A stretch of DNA of 64,000 nt, from assembly GCF_004792655.1 (NCBI RefSeq), contig NZ_SRZC01000020.1:16861-80860 (forward strand), in the 5' to 3' direction. This document shows, piece by piece, positions 35,113 through 44,909 of the stretch (within the stretch, counting starts at the first letter, position 1; every line of letters begins with the position of its first letter). The translations under genes were made by a program, and so were the position numbers. This stretch comes from Palleniella muris (GTDB lineage Bacteria; Bacteroidota; Bacteroidia; Bacteroidales; Bacteroidaceae). A model generated the notes under the pieces. It was not told the DNA's origin and did not search any database. It worked only from the letters and a program-made list of their open reading frames with translations.

Positions 35113-37292
35113 AAAAGACACTTATTTTATCAATACTGATAATGCTTGGCGTGTCGGCATTTGCCGGTACGCCATTTACGCTGGAAGATGCTGTCAGTGG
35201 TAATTTCCGTGCTGAGCGTCAAATGTTTGTCACTTCATTGCCTGACGGAGAGCATTATGCTTGTCTGGTGAAGGGAAAGGTACTTTCGTATAATTACAAG
35301 AATGGCAAGCAATCGGGAGTTCTGTTTGACCCTGCTGTGGCAAAAGGTGACAAGATTGAGAGGGCGGAGTCGTTTGTCATGTCCCCAAGTGGCAAGAAGA
35401 TGCTGATTGCAACGGAAATAAAGTATATATACCGCCGTTCTTTCACGGCAGTATGGTATATTTATGATTGCAGTACCAACATTCTTGCAAGATTGTCTGC
35501 TGAGCCTTGTCAGTCACCGGTGTGGAGTAATGACGGAAATAAGGTTGCTTATGTCCGTGGCAACAATATTTTCCTTTATGACCTGACGGCAGCAAAGGAG
35601 ACACAGGTGACATTTGACGGTAAGCGCAATGAAATAATCAATGGTATTCCTGATTGGGTGAATGAAGAGGAATTCGGTTTCTCTTGTTCGCTATGTTTCA
35701 ATGCTGACGGTACACAGTTATGCTGGATAAAGTACGATGAATCAAACGTCAGGACTTATGACCTGCAGTTGTACAAAGGGCTCAAACCGGCAAATGAAGA
35801 TTATGCTGATTATCCCGGATATTATTCCTATAAATATCCGAAAGCCGGTTACGACAACGCCAAAGTGACGGCATGGAGTTATGATGTGAAGTTAGGAGTG
35901 ACAAGAGAGTTGCAAGTTCCGGTGGAAGCCGATGGATACATATGCCGTTTGTTCCAGACTTCAGACGCATCGAATGTGTTGTTTGTGACTCTCAACCGTC
36001 ATCAGGACAAGATGTGTGTCTATGCGACAAACCCTGTTACGGCGGTTGCCAAGTTGATTATGAAAGAGGAGGTGGACAAGTATATCCCTGAGGTGGCGTA
36101 CAACTTTGTCATGACAGACAAGGGATTCGTCATGATTTCCGACAGGGACAATTTCCGCCACATCTACCGTTACTCCATGGACGGCAAACTGTTGCAGAAG
36201 GTTTGTCCTGAGAACATGGATGTCACAGCAGTCTATGGTGTTGACAGTAAGACAGGTGACATATATTATCAGGCAGCTCCGACTCCGATGACACGCCACA
36301 TTTATGTTGCTCACCGCAATAGCAAGATAGAAAGACTGTCTGTTAAGGAAGGAACGAATAGTGCTACATTCTCAGCCACAATGAAATACTATTTCAACAC
36401 TTGGAGTGACTGTAATACACCGTATATCTGCACATCAAACACCAATAAAGGTAAGATTCTCTCAACCATTATTGACAATAAGGCTCTTTGCGACAAGCTC
36501 TCACAGTATGACATGCCGCAGAAAGAGTTCTTCTCGTTTACGACATCGGAAGGTGTTGTACTGAACGGGTGGATGATGCGTCCGTCTTGCAGTTCTTCCC
36601 ATAAATGTCCTGTCATCATGCATCAATATTCAGGGCCGTCGTCACAGCAGGTTCTTGATTCTTGGAGGTTTGGCTCTATGGGCGAGGGGGCAATCTACGA
36701 TGCATATCTTTGTTCTTTGGGCTTTATCGTTGTTACAGTCGACGGTCGCGGCACAGGTTGCCGTGGTGCGGAATTTGAGAAATGCACTTACCTTAACCTT
36801 GGTGTCCTTGAATCAAAGGACCAGGTGGAAGCAGCCTTGTGGCTGGCAAAGCTGGACTATGTAGATGCCGACCATATTGGTATATGGGGCTGGTCCTACG
36901 GAGGTTTCAACACACTGATGTCCATGAGTGAGGGGAGGGACGTGTTCTATGCCGGTGTTGCCATAGCTCCTCCTACAAACTGGAAATTCTACGACACGGT
37001 CTACACAGAACGCTTCATGCGCACACCACAGGAAAACCCTGACGGATATGCCGAGAATCCGATAGCAAGGGCGGCAAAGCTTCATGGGAAACTGCTTCTC
37101 TGCCATGGCACGGCAGACGACAATGTGCATCCTCAGAACTCTTACGAATACTCTGAAGCCCTTGTACAGGCGGATAAGGATTTCCGTGAGTTGCTTTACA
37201 CAAACCGCAACCACAGTATCTTCGGAGGAAACACGCGCAAGCACCTCCTCCGTCAGGTGGCGCAGCATTTTGTTGATGCATTGAAGAAATAA
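35109..37292 (+). CDS. Dipeptidyl peptidase IV (S9 family)
   Basis: Exported serine peptidase that removes X-Pro dipeptides from peptide N-termini. The signal peptide ends SAFA. The beta-propeller (residues 40-470) carries IPDWVNEEEFGFS, the double-Glu motif that binds the substrate N-terminus. The alpha/beta-hydrolase domain has the nucleophile in GIWGWSYGGFNTLM, the Asp in GTADDNVHPQNS and the His in NRNHSIFGGNTR. The length of 727 aa is typical. In asaccharolytic and oral Bacteroidota this enzyme feeds amino-acid uptake. It starts within the stop codon of the GldB-like gene. Confidence 0.95.
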   Translation: MKKTLILSILIMLGVSAFAGTPFTLEDAVSGNFRAERQMFVTSLPDGEHYACLVKGKVLSYNYKNGKQSGVLFDPAVAKGDKIERAESFVMSPSGKKMLIATEIKYIYRRSFTAVWYIYDCSTNILARLSAEPCQSPVWSNDGNKVAYVRGNNIFLYDLTAAKETQVTFDGKRNEIINGIPDWVNEEEFGFSCSLCFNADGTQLCWIKYDESNVRTYDLQLYKGLKPANEDYADYPGYYSYKYPKAGYDNAKVTAWSYDVKLGVTRELQVPVEADGYICRLFQTSDASNVLFVTLNRHQDKMCVYATNPVTAVAKLIMKEEVDKYIPEVAYNFVMTDKGFVMISDRDNFRHIYRYSMDGKLLQKVCPENMDVTAVYGVDSKTGDIYYQAAPTPMTRHIYVAHRNSKIERLSVKEGTNSATFSATMKYYFNTWSDCNTPYICTSNTNKGKILSTIIDNKALCDKLSQYDMPQKEFFSFTTSEGVVLNGWMMRPSCSSSHKCPVIMHQYSGPSSQQVLDSWRFGSMGEGAIYDAYLCSLGFIVVTVDGRGTGCRGAEFEKCTYLNLGVLESKDQVEAALWLAKLDYVDADHIGIWGWSYGGFNTLMSMSEGRDVFYAGVAIAPPTNWKFYDTVYTERFMRTPQENPDGYAENPIARAAKLHGKLLLCHGTADDNVHPQNSYEYSEALVQADKDFRELLYTNRNHSIFGGNTRKHLLRQVAQHFVDALKK

Positions 37293-37434
37293 TATGCAAA
37301 ATAATGTGAAATAATCACATTGCCGTGTAGTTTTTTTATAGGCAAGATAGTCTGACATATAGTTGGCGTGCTGACAGAGAACGTTCTCCGTTTGTGCGCC
37401 ATTATCGTACAAATAATATTTAAAGTAAAGAATT

Positions 37435-38391
37435 ATGGAAAAGACAACACATTCAGGAGAGTTTGAATTCAAAGGCGGCTCGCTCAATGGTTTCCTTATG
37501 ATAGCCATTGCCATTCTGCTATGGTGCGCTACCGTGTTCTCTGTTGTGAAGGGCATAGTCAAAGCTGATGCAGGAGAGTCGTGTACATGGTGGTTTGTCC
37601 TCGGAGGACTGCTGTTTCTCATTGCCGTGATATGTTCATGCGGCTTCTCGTTGCTTGAACCGAATGAAGCAAAAGTGATGACATTCTTCGGACGATATGT
37701 GGGCACGTTCCGCAAAAACGGATACTATTGGCTTAACCCATTTATGAGTGTCAAGAATGTCAGCCTGCGTGCCCGCAACCTTAATGCCGAACCGATAAAG
37801 GTCAACGACAAAGCCGGCAACCCTGTCCTGATAGGACTTGTCGTCGTGTGGAGGCTAAAGGATACATACAAGGCGATATTTGACATTGACACGGATGTGT
37901 CCGCCAATGCTCAGACTCTGAATAGTGCATCTGCCCGCATGAACAAGTTCGAGCGTTTCGTCGCCATACAGAGCGACTCCGCACTCCGTGAAGTGGCAGG
38001 AATGTATGCTTACGACAATGAGGGCGGCAGCAACAATGAGGTGACATTGCGCGACGGCAGTGCGGAAATCAACGAAGTGCTGACAAGCAAGCTCAACGAA
38101 CGCCTTGAAATGGCGGGTCTTGAAGTGATGGAAGCCCGCATCAATTATCTTGCCTACGCTCCGGAGATAGCGGCAGTCATGCTCCGCCGCCAGCAAGCTG
38201 CCGCAATCATCACAGCGCGCGAGAAGATTGTCGATGGTGCAGTGAGCATGGTGAAGATGGCGATAGACAAACTTTCCGATGAGGGCGTTGTCGAGCTTGA
38301 CAATGCGAAGAAAGCCGATATGGTCAGTAACCTGCTTGTCGTCCTTTGCGCTGACGAGCCCGCACAGCCTGTTGTCAATACTGGGAAGTAA
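37435..38391 (+). CDS. SPFH/Band 7 domain membrane protein
   Basis: Stomatin/prohibitin-type membrane scaffold protein. Two hydrophobic segments (LNGFLMIAIAILLWCATVFS and WWFVLGGLLFLIAVICSCGF) are followed by the band 7 domain starting FSLLEPNEAKVMTFFGRYVG, with a helical C-terminal region (AAVMLRRQQAAAIITAREKI). The 318-aa length is common for this Bacteroidota subgroup. Such proteins organise membrane microdomains or protease complexes. The precise role here is unknown. A strong terminator follows, so it is likely monocistronic. Confidence 0.85.
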   Translation: MEKTTHSGEFEFKGGSLNGFLMIAIAILLWCATVFSVVKGIVKADAGESCTWWFVLGGLLFLIAVICSCGFSLLEPNEAKVMTFFGRYVGTFRKNGYYWLNPFMSVKNVSLRARNLNAEPIKVNDKAGNPVLIGLVVVWRLKDTYKAIFDIDTDVSANAQTLNSASARMNKFERFVAIQSDSALREVAGMYAYDNEGGSNNEVTLRDGSAEINEVLTSKLNERLEMAGLEVMEARINYLAYAPEIAAVMLRRQQAAAIITAREKIVDGAVSMVKMAIDKLSDEGVVELDNAKKADMVSNLLVVLCADEPAQPVVNTGK

Positions 38392-38416
38392 CAATAAATA
38401 TTAAGGTGTAATAATC

Positions 38417-38466
38417 AAGCATCCATAAGTTTGAACCTAAATCCTCAAACTTATGGATGCTTTCAT
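38417..38466. terminator. Terminator between convergent genes
   Basis: An 18-bp stem (AAGCATCCATAAGTTTGA at 38417-38434 with its complement at 38445-38462) lies between the SPFH gene and the convergent flavoprotein gene. Confidence 0.8.
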
Positions 38467-38493
38467 TTATACATGAGCGTAATGCAAAAAATA

Positions 38494-39432
38494 TCAGAGC
38501 AACGGCTCAAAATTCATTGCGCTGCGATACTCTGTGACAAGATTGTCCATAATCTCCGACACCGGCATAATCTTGTTTACAGCAGAAGCCACCTGACCGA
38601 TTTCAAGTTCACCTTCGTTTGTGTCGCCCTCAAATATTCCGCGCTTTGAAGCCGCATGCCCAAGGATTCCGCGAAGCTCCTCGGCATCTGCACCGCGTGC
38701 TTCTGCCTCTGCGATACGACCGTACAAATCGTTCTTCACAAGTCGGGTAGGAGCGAGCTTCTTCAGGCAAAGCATTGTGTCGCCCTCTGACATTGCTACG
38801 CACCTTTGCTTGAATGCTTCCGCTGCAGAGCTCTCCTCCGCCAAAGCGAACAGCGTGCCAATCTGCACCCCCTCGGCACCAAGAGCCTGAGCTGCCAAAA
38901 TTGCCTGTCCGCAGCCTATGCCGCCGGCAGCTATCAGAGGGAGGCTTGTCGCCTTGCGCACCTGAGGGATAAGAGCCATGGTTGTTGTCTCCTCACGCCC
39001 GTTATGCCCTCCTGCCTCAAAGCCTTCTGCCACAATGGCATCCACGCCGGCCTCCTCACATTTGCGTGCGAAGAGACTGCTTGACACTACGTGTGCCACG
39101 GTTATTCCTGCTTCGTGGAGCATAGGCGTGAATTTCTTCGGGCTGCCTGCAGAGGTGAAGACGATGCGCACACCACTGTCGATGATAATCTTCATAAGAC
39201 GATCAATCTCAGGATACATCAGCGGTATGTTGATTCCCCACGGGCGGGCGGTGGCAGCTTTCATCTTATCGATGTGCTCCTGCAAAGTCTCAGGGTGCAT
39301 CGAACCCGCACCAAGAAGCCCGAGTCCACCGGCGTTGCTCACTGCAGCTGCAAGACGCCAACCGCTACACCACACCATACCACCCTGTATGATAGGGTAT
39401 TTTATTCCGAAAAGTTCTGTAATTCTGTTCAT
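38494..39432 (-). CDS. FMN-dependent nitronate monooxygenase / enoyl-ACP reductase II-like protein
   Basis: TIM-barrel flavoprotein of the NMO/FabK family. The N-terminus IKYPIIQGGMVWCSG binds FMN phosphate oxygens, EGFEAGGHNGR contains the conserved histidine, and PLIAAGGIGCGQAILAAQALGAEGVQIGTLF is the phosphate-binding end of the barrel. Members are either nitronate monooxygenases or FabK-type enoyl-ACP reductases. The length of 312 aa and this motif set resemble FabK, but the reaction cannot be assigned firmly. The gene directly downstream of glsA on the same strand may share its transcript (16-base gap). Confidence 0.82.
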   Translation of the reverse strand: MNRITELFGIKYPIIQGGMVWCSGWRLAAAVSNAGGLGLLGAGSMHPETLQEHIDKMKAATARPWGINIPLMYPEIDRLMKIIIDSGVRIVFTSAGSPKKFTPMLHEAGITVAHVVSSSLFARKCEEAGVDAIVAEGFEAGGHNGREETTTMALIPQVRKATSLPLIAAGGIGCGQAILAAQALGAEGVQIGTLFALAEESSAAEAFKQRCVAMSEGDTMLCLKKLAPTRLVKNDLYGRIAEAEARGADAEELRGILGHAASKRGIFEGDTNEGELEIGQVASAVNKIMPVSEIMDNLVTEYRSAMNFEPLL

Positions 39433-39448
39433 GTAATTAATATTAAGG

Positions 39449-40363
39449 TTAGAATATTGATTCGTTTGTTTTTGTAGTAAGAAGTTCTAGAGCCTTTATG
39501 CCCATTACCGAGTTGCCTTTAGAGTTAAGCCTCGGACTCCATACTGTCACGGAATAGCGTAGAGGATATATAGCGGATATTCCTCCGCCCACACCGCTCT
39601 TGCCTGGTAGTCCGACAAGAAAGGAGAACTCTCCGGCTTCGTCATAGAAACCACATGTCTGCATGATGGCATTGATGCGTTTTATTTGGGATGATGTAAG
39701 ACGTATGCCGGCATAGTCGAATACTTGACGGTGATTGGCAAACGCAAGAAAGGCGCGTGATAAGTCGTGGCAGCTCATTTCAATTGAGCACATTAGAAAA
39801 TAAAAATGCAGAACTCTTTCTATGTCACCTTCCACATTGCGGTGATATTTCAACAGGTTGGCTATGGCTGCATTTAGATAGCCGTTTTCCCGTTCCGACT
39901 GTGCAACCTCCTCATTGTAGTTGATATTATCGTTATTACATAATGTACGCACAAAAGCTATAAACTCCTTCTCTGGTTCAAGAAGGCATGAAAGTAAAAT
40001 GTCTGCCACAACGATGGCACCGGCATTGATAAAGGGATTGCGGGGCTTGCCATGCTCGACTTCAAGTTGTACAAGAGAGTTGAAGGCTGTGCCTGACGGT
40101 TCTTTTCCTACACGTTTCCATAACCTGTCCCCTTGAATGCTCAAAGCTACAGCGAGTGCAAAAACTTTGGAGATACTTTGGATTGAGAAAGGCACATCAG
40201 CCTGTCCATATTCGGAAATCTCACCATGCACGGTATGTATGCAGATGCCAAATTGGTCAGGGTTGACTTTTGCCAATGCTGGAATATAATCAGCCTGTTT
40301 TCCGAATTTGGCATATTGTTGTATTTCGCTATAGATTGATTCAAGTATTTCTGTGTAGTCCAT
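39449..40363 (-). CDS. glsA: Glutaminase
   Basis: Serine-dependent beta-lactamase-like glutaminase releasing ammonia from glutamine. The catalytic SxxK motif is in FSIQSISKVFALAVAL, and the conserved INAGAIVVAD, SERENGYLNAAIANLL and GLPGKSGVGGGISAIYP blocks are intact. The length is 304 aa, as usual. It has no signal peptide. In gut Bacteroidota such enzymes often support glutamate-dependent acid resistance. It lies upstream of the flavoprotein gene in the same direction. Confidence 0.95.
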   Translation of the reverse strand: MDYTEILESIYSEIQQYAKFGKQADYIPALAKVNPDQFGICIHTVHGEISEYGQADVPFSIQSISKVFALAVALSIQGDRLWKRVGKEPSGTAFNSLVQLEVEHGKPRNPFINAGAIVVADILLSCLLEPEKEFIAFVRTLCNNDNINYNEEVAQSERENGYLNAAIANLLKYHRNVEGDIERVLHFYFLMCSIEMSCHDLSRAFLAFANHRQVFDYAGIRLTSSQIKRINAIMQTCGFYDEAGEFSFLVGLPGKSGVGGGISAIYPLRYSVTVWSPRLNSKGNSVMGIKALELLTTKTNESIF

Positions 40364-40683
40364 GTTTTTTATATTATTGTCCTGCGTTATATTAAAAAAG
40401 TAAATTCTCGGAATAATGTTATTTCCAATAGTCTTTTGTGTGAATGGCGGGCAAATTACAGGCTGTCTTCTGTTTGTAATGGTATAGCGGACTGTGATAA
40501 TGTCACACCTTTATACTTTTAAAGATATGAGGAAAAACAGGGTGGCTCATTCCAATATCTTTAACAATGTCTTCATGTTCGATAGATAAGTAAAGTTAGT
40601 GTACCTCAAAGTAGTGTGGTATCTCTCAGTGGATTATACAATGGAGAAATGGTGTTTTGTTTTTATCTGCCCCATATATATAG
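40364..40683. other. Gene-free stretch upstream of glsA
   Basis: I see no coding frame, RNA gene, repeat or convincing TAnnTTTG promoter here. It lies between the start of glsA and the stop of the GH28 gene and should hold the glsA promoter and the GH28 terminator, neither of which is evident by eye. Confidence 0.5.
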
Positions 40684-42108
40684 TTATTTGTTGGAAACAT
40701 ACTTGTCAAGTTGCGGCAGCGTTTTCGGGTCAACAGAATCACATACCACCGTACCGACAGTGAGGTTGTTGACATTGGCACAAATGTTCTGAGGATTTGC
40801 GACACAGCCGACGCGGACATTGTCAATGGACACGTTCTGCACAGGTTTGCGCAAGTCGCCCTTTATCTCGTACACACGCTTCGCGTTGCCACACTCGACA
40901 TTGCTGACATGGATTCCCTTAATCTCCGTGATGCGCTCCTCGTAAGTCGGGACAAGTTTGCGCCACTGGTAAAGCACCTCGGTGTCTATCTCAAGCACGT
41001 TGATAGCTCCCTTTGCCTTGATATTGTCCATGTAAATGTTCTCTACGAAAGCACCGCGCCTGTGGTTTGTCTTGATGAAAAAGAGCCTGTGCAGCAGACC
41101 TGAAGCCACACAGTCGTGCATGTACACATTGCGGATGCCGCCGGAAATCTCGCTGCCTATGCCAAGCAGCGTGTGCCCGGCATTGACAGTGCAGTTGCGT
41201 ATCACGATGTTCTCGCTCGGAGTGGCAAGCCGCCACGCATCACGGTTGCGACCGGCCTTTATCACCACAGCGTCGTCGCCCTGGTCAAATACACAGTTCT
41301 CGACAAGGAAGTTTCGCGTCATTTCAAGGTCGATGCCGTCATTGTTATGACCGTGCGCGTTGACATCAAGATTCCTTGCGATGCCTCCCTCGCAAAGATA
41401 GATGTGCACTGTCCAGAAAGGACTTTGGCGAATCTTGAAACCGTCCAAAAGCACGTTCTTGCATCGGTTAAGGTGTATGAGGTGAGGACGCAGGTGCTTC
41501 TCGCCCTGAGCCATCTGCCTTTCCTCGACAGGGACATCCGTTGACGCTTTTGTGTAAAGCTCTTTCAGTGCATCGAGGTGAGGCTGCGGACGGCTGAACC
41601 ATTTCCTCCATTCTCCCATTATCGGGGCAAGCGTGCCTTTTCCTGTAATCGCCACATTCTCACAGTCGTAGGCGTAGACCAGCGGAGAATAGTTGTAGCA
41701 CTCCATGCCTTCCCATGAGGTCATGACAGCAGGCAGATAAGCCTCGGGACGGTCAATGAACTTCAGGACAGAGCCTTCGGCGAGCACAAGATTGACATTG
41801 CTCATCAGATGCACCGGTCCCGTAAGCCATTCCCCGGCAGGGACAATGACTTTGCCGCCACCGGCTTTGCTGCATGCGCGAATCGCTTTGTTTATGGCTT
41901 TCGTGTTTATGAAACCGTCCTTTGCCTTTGCACCGTAGGAGGTGATTTTGAATTCCTTGTCAGGGAACACACACTCTTTGATAGCCGGCATCTCGAACGG
42001 AGCGTCAACCTTGATTGTCTTGTAGGTCACTCCCTCGGCGGCAAGATTGCCGATGCCGCAGAGGGACAGTACTGTAAATAGAATGAATCGTAGCATATTG
42101 TTTTCCAT
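40684..42108 (-). CDS. Secreted GH28 polygalacturonase-like enzyme
   Basis: Pectin-degrading glycoside hydrolase of family 28, a right-handed beta-helix. A signal peptide (ending GNLAAE) follows a short N-terminus. The catalytic motifs occur in order: NNDGIDLE, DQGDDAVVIKAGRN with the Asp pair, GHTLLGIGSEISGG with the conserved His, and FFIKTNHRRG in the subsite region. The length of 474 aa fits Bacteroidota exo-polygalacturonases and rhamnogalacturonan hydrolases. It lies three bases after the SGNH esterase stop on the same strand, an operon that would deacetylate and cut pectin in the periplasm or at the surface. Confidence 0.92.
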   Translation of the reverse strand: MENNMLRFILFTVLSLCGIGNLAAEGVTYKTIKVDAPFEMPAIKECVFPDKEFKITSYGAKAKDGFINTKAINKAIRACSKAGGGKVIVPAGEWLTGPVHLMSNVNLVLAEGSVLKFIDRPEAYLPAVMTSWEGMECYNYSPLVYAYDCENVAITGKGTLAPIMGEWRKWFSRPQPHLDALKELYTKASTDVPVEERQMAQGEKHLRPHLIHLNRCKNVLLDGFKIRQSPFWTVHIYLCEGGIARNLDVNAHGHNNDGIDLEMTRNFLVENCVFDQGDDAVVIKAGRNRDAWRLATPSENIVIRNCTVNAGHTLLGIGSEISGGIRNVYMHDCVASGLLHRLFFIKTNHRRGAFVENIYMDNIKAKGAINVLEIDTEVLYQWRKLVPTYEERITEIKGIHVSNVECGNAKRVYEIKGDLRKPVQNVSIDNVRVGCVANPQNICANVNNLTVGTVVCDSVDPKTLPQLDKYVSNK

Positions 42109-42111
42109 GTA

Positions 42112-42921
42112 TTAGAATGAGCAAGGGATAGTAAGCAACTGGTACATCAGCGTCGCGGCCATGCGACGGTGCCCTTCGTTGTTCGGATGCAGACGGTCTT
42201 TGTCAGGCTTGGCGAAATATTTCGCATGTGCGTCAAGCATAGGGTAAAGCCCGCACAATGCCGCAAGGTCGATGACCGGCACTGCCCAAACCTGTCCGCA
42301 TTCCTTTACGGCATCGACGTATGCGTCAAGATATTCACCGCACCGGTTTGTATAATCCTCCGTCACCTGCCAGTTCTTGTCGTTGGCATAGAATCCAGCC
42401 CTGTGTATGGGAGTAAGCAGGACAATCTGCTTGTCAGGGAATGTGCGCTTCAGCGAGTCCATTGCGATGTTCATGCGTCCGCGGAATGTGTTCGTGTCCA
42501 TGACAGTAACGCGCCGCATGCGTGTTTCCGGGCGTTTCACATAACCGTGACCGTACTCGACGGTCGCAGCCACCTCGTCGTACCATCTTCCCAATGGCAC
42601 GGCATTGTTGTAGTCGTTGGTGCCCATGAAGATGATTATTGCATCAAAGTCGTTGCCATGCTCCGAGCGCAGTTTGTCCGCCTGCCGTGGGATGTCGTTC
42701 CATTGTCTGCCGCTGACGGCATAGACGTATGGGGTTATGCCAAGCCACTCGTTGAGCAGGTTCCAGTATTTGTTGTTGCTTCCGCTGTTGCGTGGGTCGG
42801 TGACAGAGTCACCAAGGTATGCCACTTTCTTCCCTGCCCAAGGGTGGGTGACTGTCATTTGCGCACAAACAGGCATGGCAAGAAGCACGCAAAGTAAGAT
42901 GAATAATGTTTTCTGTTTCAT
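42112..42921 (-). CDS. Secreted SGNH/GDSL hydrolase (probable carbohydrate esterase)
   Basis: SGNH-fold esterase with a signal peptide ending MPVCAQ. Block I is VAYLGDSVTDPRN (catalytic Ser), block III IIFMGTNDYNN (oxyanion Asn) and block V DRLHPNNEGHRRMA (catalytic Asp-His). The 269-aa length fits bacterial GDSL lipases and acetyl esterases. Being the first gene of a two-gene operon with GH28, it probably removes acetyl groups from pectin, similar in role to CE12 enzymes, but the family assignment is not certain. Its promoter box TATCTTTG (42959-42966, minus) lies in a dispersed repeat. Confidence 0.87.
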   Translation of the reverse strand: MKQKTLFILLCVLLAMPVCAQMTVTHPWAGKKVAYLGDSVTDPRNSGSNNKYWNLLNEWLGITPYVYAVSGRQWNDIPRQADKLRSEHGNDFDAIIIFMGTNDYNNAVPLGRWYDEVAATVEYGHGYVKRPETRMRRVTVMDTNTFRGRMNIAMDSLKRTFPDKQIVLLTPIHRAGFYANDKNWQVTEDYTNRCGEYLDAYVDAVKECGQVWAVPVIDLAALCGLYPMLDAHAKYFAKPDKDRLHPNNEGHRRMAATLMYQLLTIPCSF

Positions 42922-42954
42922 TGTTTTTTTTAGTTGGTTTTAGGATTTTTTCTT

Positions 42955-43097
42955 TATGCAAAGATAGTGCAAACTGAATGCAGCAAGAGCTTGCTCTTAT
43001 TATATAAGTTAGGCTGCACCTCAGCAATTCAAGCAAGCTTGACTGCATTTCGGTTTGCACTAACTTTGCTGAGGTGCAGCTTATCTTATGCAAAGTT
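42955..43097. repeat. Composite of GCTGCACCTC dispersed repeats carrying promoter boxes
   Basis: The stretch contains GGCTGCACCTCAGCAATT at about 43011-43028, CGGTTTGCACTAACTTTG at 43051-43068 and the inverted partner TGAGGTGCAGCTTATCTTAT at 43071-43090. It carries TAnnTTTG boxes on both strands (TATCTTTG at 42959-42966 minus, TAACTTTG near 43061 plus). A single related unit lies at 60579-60664. This type of repeat is familiar from Prevotella and Bacteroides intergenic regions. Confidence 0.6.
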
Positions 43098-43264
43098 AGC
43101 AAATTTATTTTGAATGTTCAAATTATGTGAAATTATTTTTGCAATAGTGCTTTTCTTTCCCACGTCATTTTGAACTAAAGAACAGCCACAACAATCGCTC
43201 CGGGTGCTACAAATCCGGATAGTGGTTAATGATATGAAAATCAGAGTGTTATATTGGGAATTGT

Positions 43265-43352
43265 AAAAGGTGGCACTTTGCACTGCAAAAGGTAACACTT
43301 TATGTGACAAAAGGTAACACTTGACTATGCAAAGTGTTACCTTTTGTGATAA
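43265..43352. repeat. 22-bp periodic near-palindrome cluster, locus C
   Basis: Four exact 22-base units start at 43265, 43287, 43309 and 43331. The cores are AAAAGGTGGCACTTT, AAAAGGTAACACTTT, AAAAGGTAACACTTG and the inverted AAAGTGTTACCTTTTG. This is the cleanest of the four clusters. It lies downstream of trpB2. No gene is present in 42922-43398. Confidence 0.75.
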
Positions 43353-43398
43353 GCAATTGCTGCAATCAGTTCCCAACAGTTGTTTAGACAGGACTTTT

Positions 43399-44763
43399 TT
43401 ACACCAATCCTTTCACTTTGTCAATGTTCTTTTCTATCAGTTCTTCCGGAACATCATAGTTCTGGAGGTTGCCGGCAAGATAGTTGTCGTAAGCTGTCAT
43501 GTCGATGAGACCATGCCCGGAAAGGTTGAAGAGGATGACTTTCTCCTCGCCGGTCTCCGTGCATTTCTTCGCCTCCCTTATCGCTGCCGCAATGGCATGG
43601 CTTGACTCCGGAGCAGGGATGATGCCCTCGGCCTTCGCGAAGAGTACACCGGCTTCAAAGGTTTCCAGCTGCTTGATGTCCACAGCCTCCATAAGCTTGT
43701 CCTTAAGCAGCTGTGAGACAATGACACCGGCACCATGGTAGCGCAGTCCTCCGGCATGGATGTTGGCAGGCATGAAGTCATGGCCGAGTGTGTACATTGG
43801 GAGCAGCGGAGTGTAGCCGGCGACATCTCCGAAATCGTAATGGAACTTTCCGCGTGTCAGTTTCGGGCATGACGCAGGCTCGGCAGCGATGAAACGAGTA
43901 GTCTTTCCGTCCTTTATGTTATGGCGCATGAAAGGGAAAGCTATGCCACCGAAATTAGAGCCGCCGCCGAAACAGCCGATGACGATGTCCGGATATTCGC
44001 CCGCCATTTCCATTTGCTTCTCAGCCTCCAGACCGATGATTGTCTGATGCAGGGTGACATGGTTCATGACAGAGCCAAGAGTGTATTTGCAGTTAGGTGT
44101 TGTCTTCGCCAGTTCCACAGCCTCGGATATGGCAGTGCCCAAAGAACCCTGATTGTTAGGCTCACGCGTGAGGATGTCCTTCCCGGCGCGTGTCGACATC
44201 GAAGGTGACGGAGTAACCTGAGCACCGTAGGTCTGCATGATGGAACGGCGGTAAGGCTTCTGCTCGTAGGAAATCTTCACCTGATAGACAGCGGCCTCCA
44301 GCCCGAACACCTTTGCAGCGTAGGACAGCGCCGTACCCCATTGTCCGGCACCGGTCTCCGTGGTCACGTTCGTCACACCCTCCTTCTTGCAGTAGTAAGC
44401 CTGTGCTATGGCAGAGTTCAGCTTGTGGCTGCCCACAGGGCTCACGGACTCGTTCTTGAAATAAATGTGTGCCGGAGTGCCGAGAGCCTTCTCCAGTCCG
44501 TAGGCACGCACAAGAGGAGTAGAGCGGTAGTAAGCATAAAGGTCGCGCACCTCTTCCGGGATGTCAATCCACGCATTCTCCTGGTCAAGCTCCTGACGGC
44601 TGCACTCTTCGCAGAAGACAGGGTAGAGATCCTCCGGCTTCAGCGGCTCTTTTGTCGCAGGATTGAGCGGCGGCAGCGGCTTGTTGGTCATGTCCGCCTG
44701 GATGTTGTACCATTGTGTCGGAATCTGTTCCTCGGTGAGGAAGTAACGTTTCTGTTTTTTCAT
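43399..44763 (-). CDS. trpB2: Tryptophan synthase beta-like protein TrpB2
   Basis: PLP-dependent beta-replacement enzyme of the TrpB2 type, which makes tryptophan from indole (or serine-derived intermediates) and serine. The N-terminus FLTEEQIPTQWYNIQADM and the extended linker with EECSRQELDQ are TrpB2-specific. The PLP lysine is in VGSHKLNSAIAQAYY, the phosphate loop is GCFGGGSNFGG, and ETGAGQWGTAL is conserved. The length of 454 aa is standard for TrpB2, compared with about 400 for TrpB1. No trp operon neighbours are present, consistent with a stand-alone salvage role. Confidence 0.95.
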   Translation of the reverse strand: MKKQKRYFLTEEQIPTQWYNIQADMTNKPLPPLNPATKEPLKPEDLYPVFCEECSRQELDQENAWIDIPEEVRDLYAYYRSTPLVRAYGLEKALGTPAHIYFKNESVSPVGSHKLNSAIAQAYYCKKEGVTNVTTETGAGQWGTALSYAAKVFGLEAAVYQVKISYEQKPYRRSIMQTYGAQVTPSPSMSTRAGKDILTREPNNQGSLGTAISEAVELAKTTPNCKYTLGSVMNHVTLHQTIIGLEAEKQMEMAGEYPDIVIGCFGGGSNFGGIAFPFMRHNIKDGKTTRFIAAEPASCPKLTRGKFHYDFGDVAGYTPLLPMYTLGHDFMPANIHAGGLRYHGAGVIVSQLLKDKLMEAVDIKQLETFEAGVLFAKAEGIIPAPESSHAIAAAIREAKKCTETGEEKVILFNLSGHGLIDMTAYDNYLAGNLQNYDVPEELIEKNIDKVKGLV

Positions 44764-44877
44764 GATTTCAATGTTTATATGGGTTCGTTATATTTTTTAC
44801 CTTCACCGGCATACCTTATTCCAGCTCTTCTTGCAAGAATATATGCAGGTTTTGTCTGCAAAGTTTCACTTTGACTG

Positions 44878-44909
44878 CAAAATTATGCATTTTCTTTCAG
44901 ACTGCCAAA
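44878..44909 (-). promoter_or_regulatory. Promoter of trpB2
   Basis: On the minus strand TTTG (complement of 44906-44909) and TAATTTTG (complement of 44878-44885) are spaced by 20 bases, about 115 bases upstream of the start codon. The rest of 44910-45400 holds no gene I can support. Confidence 0.65.
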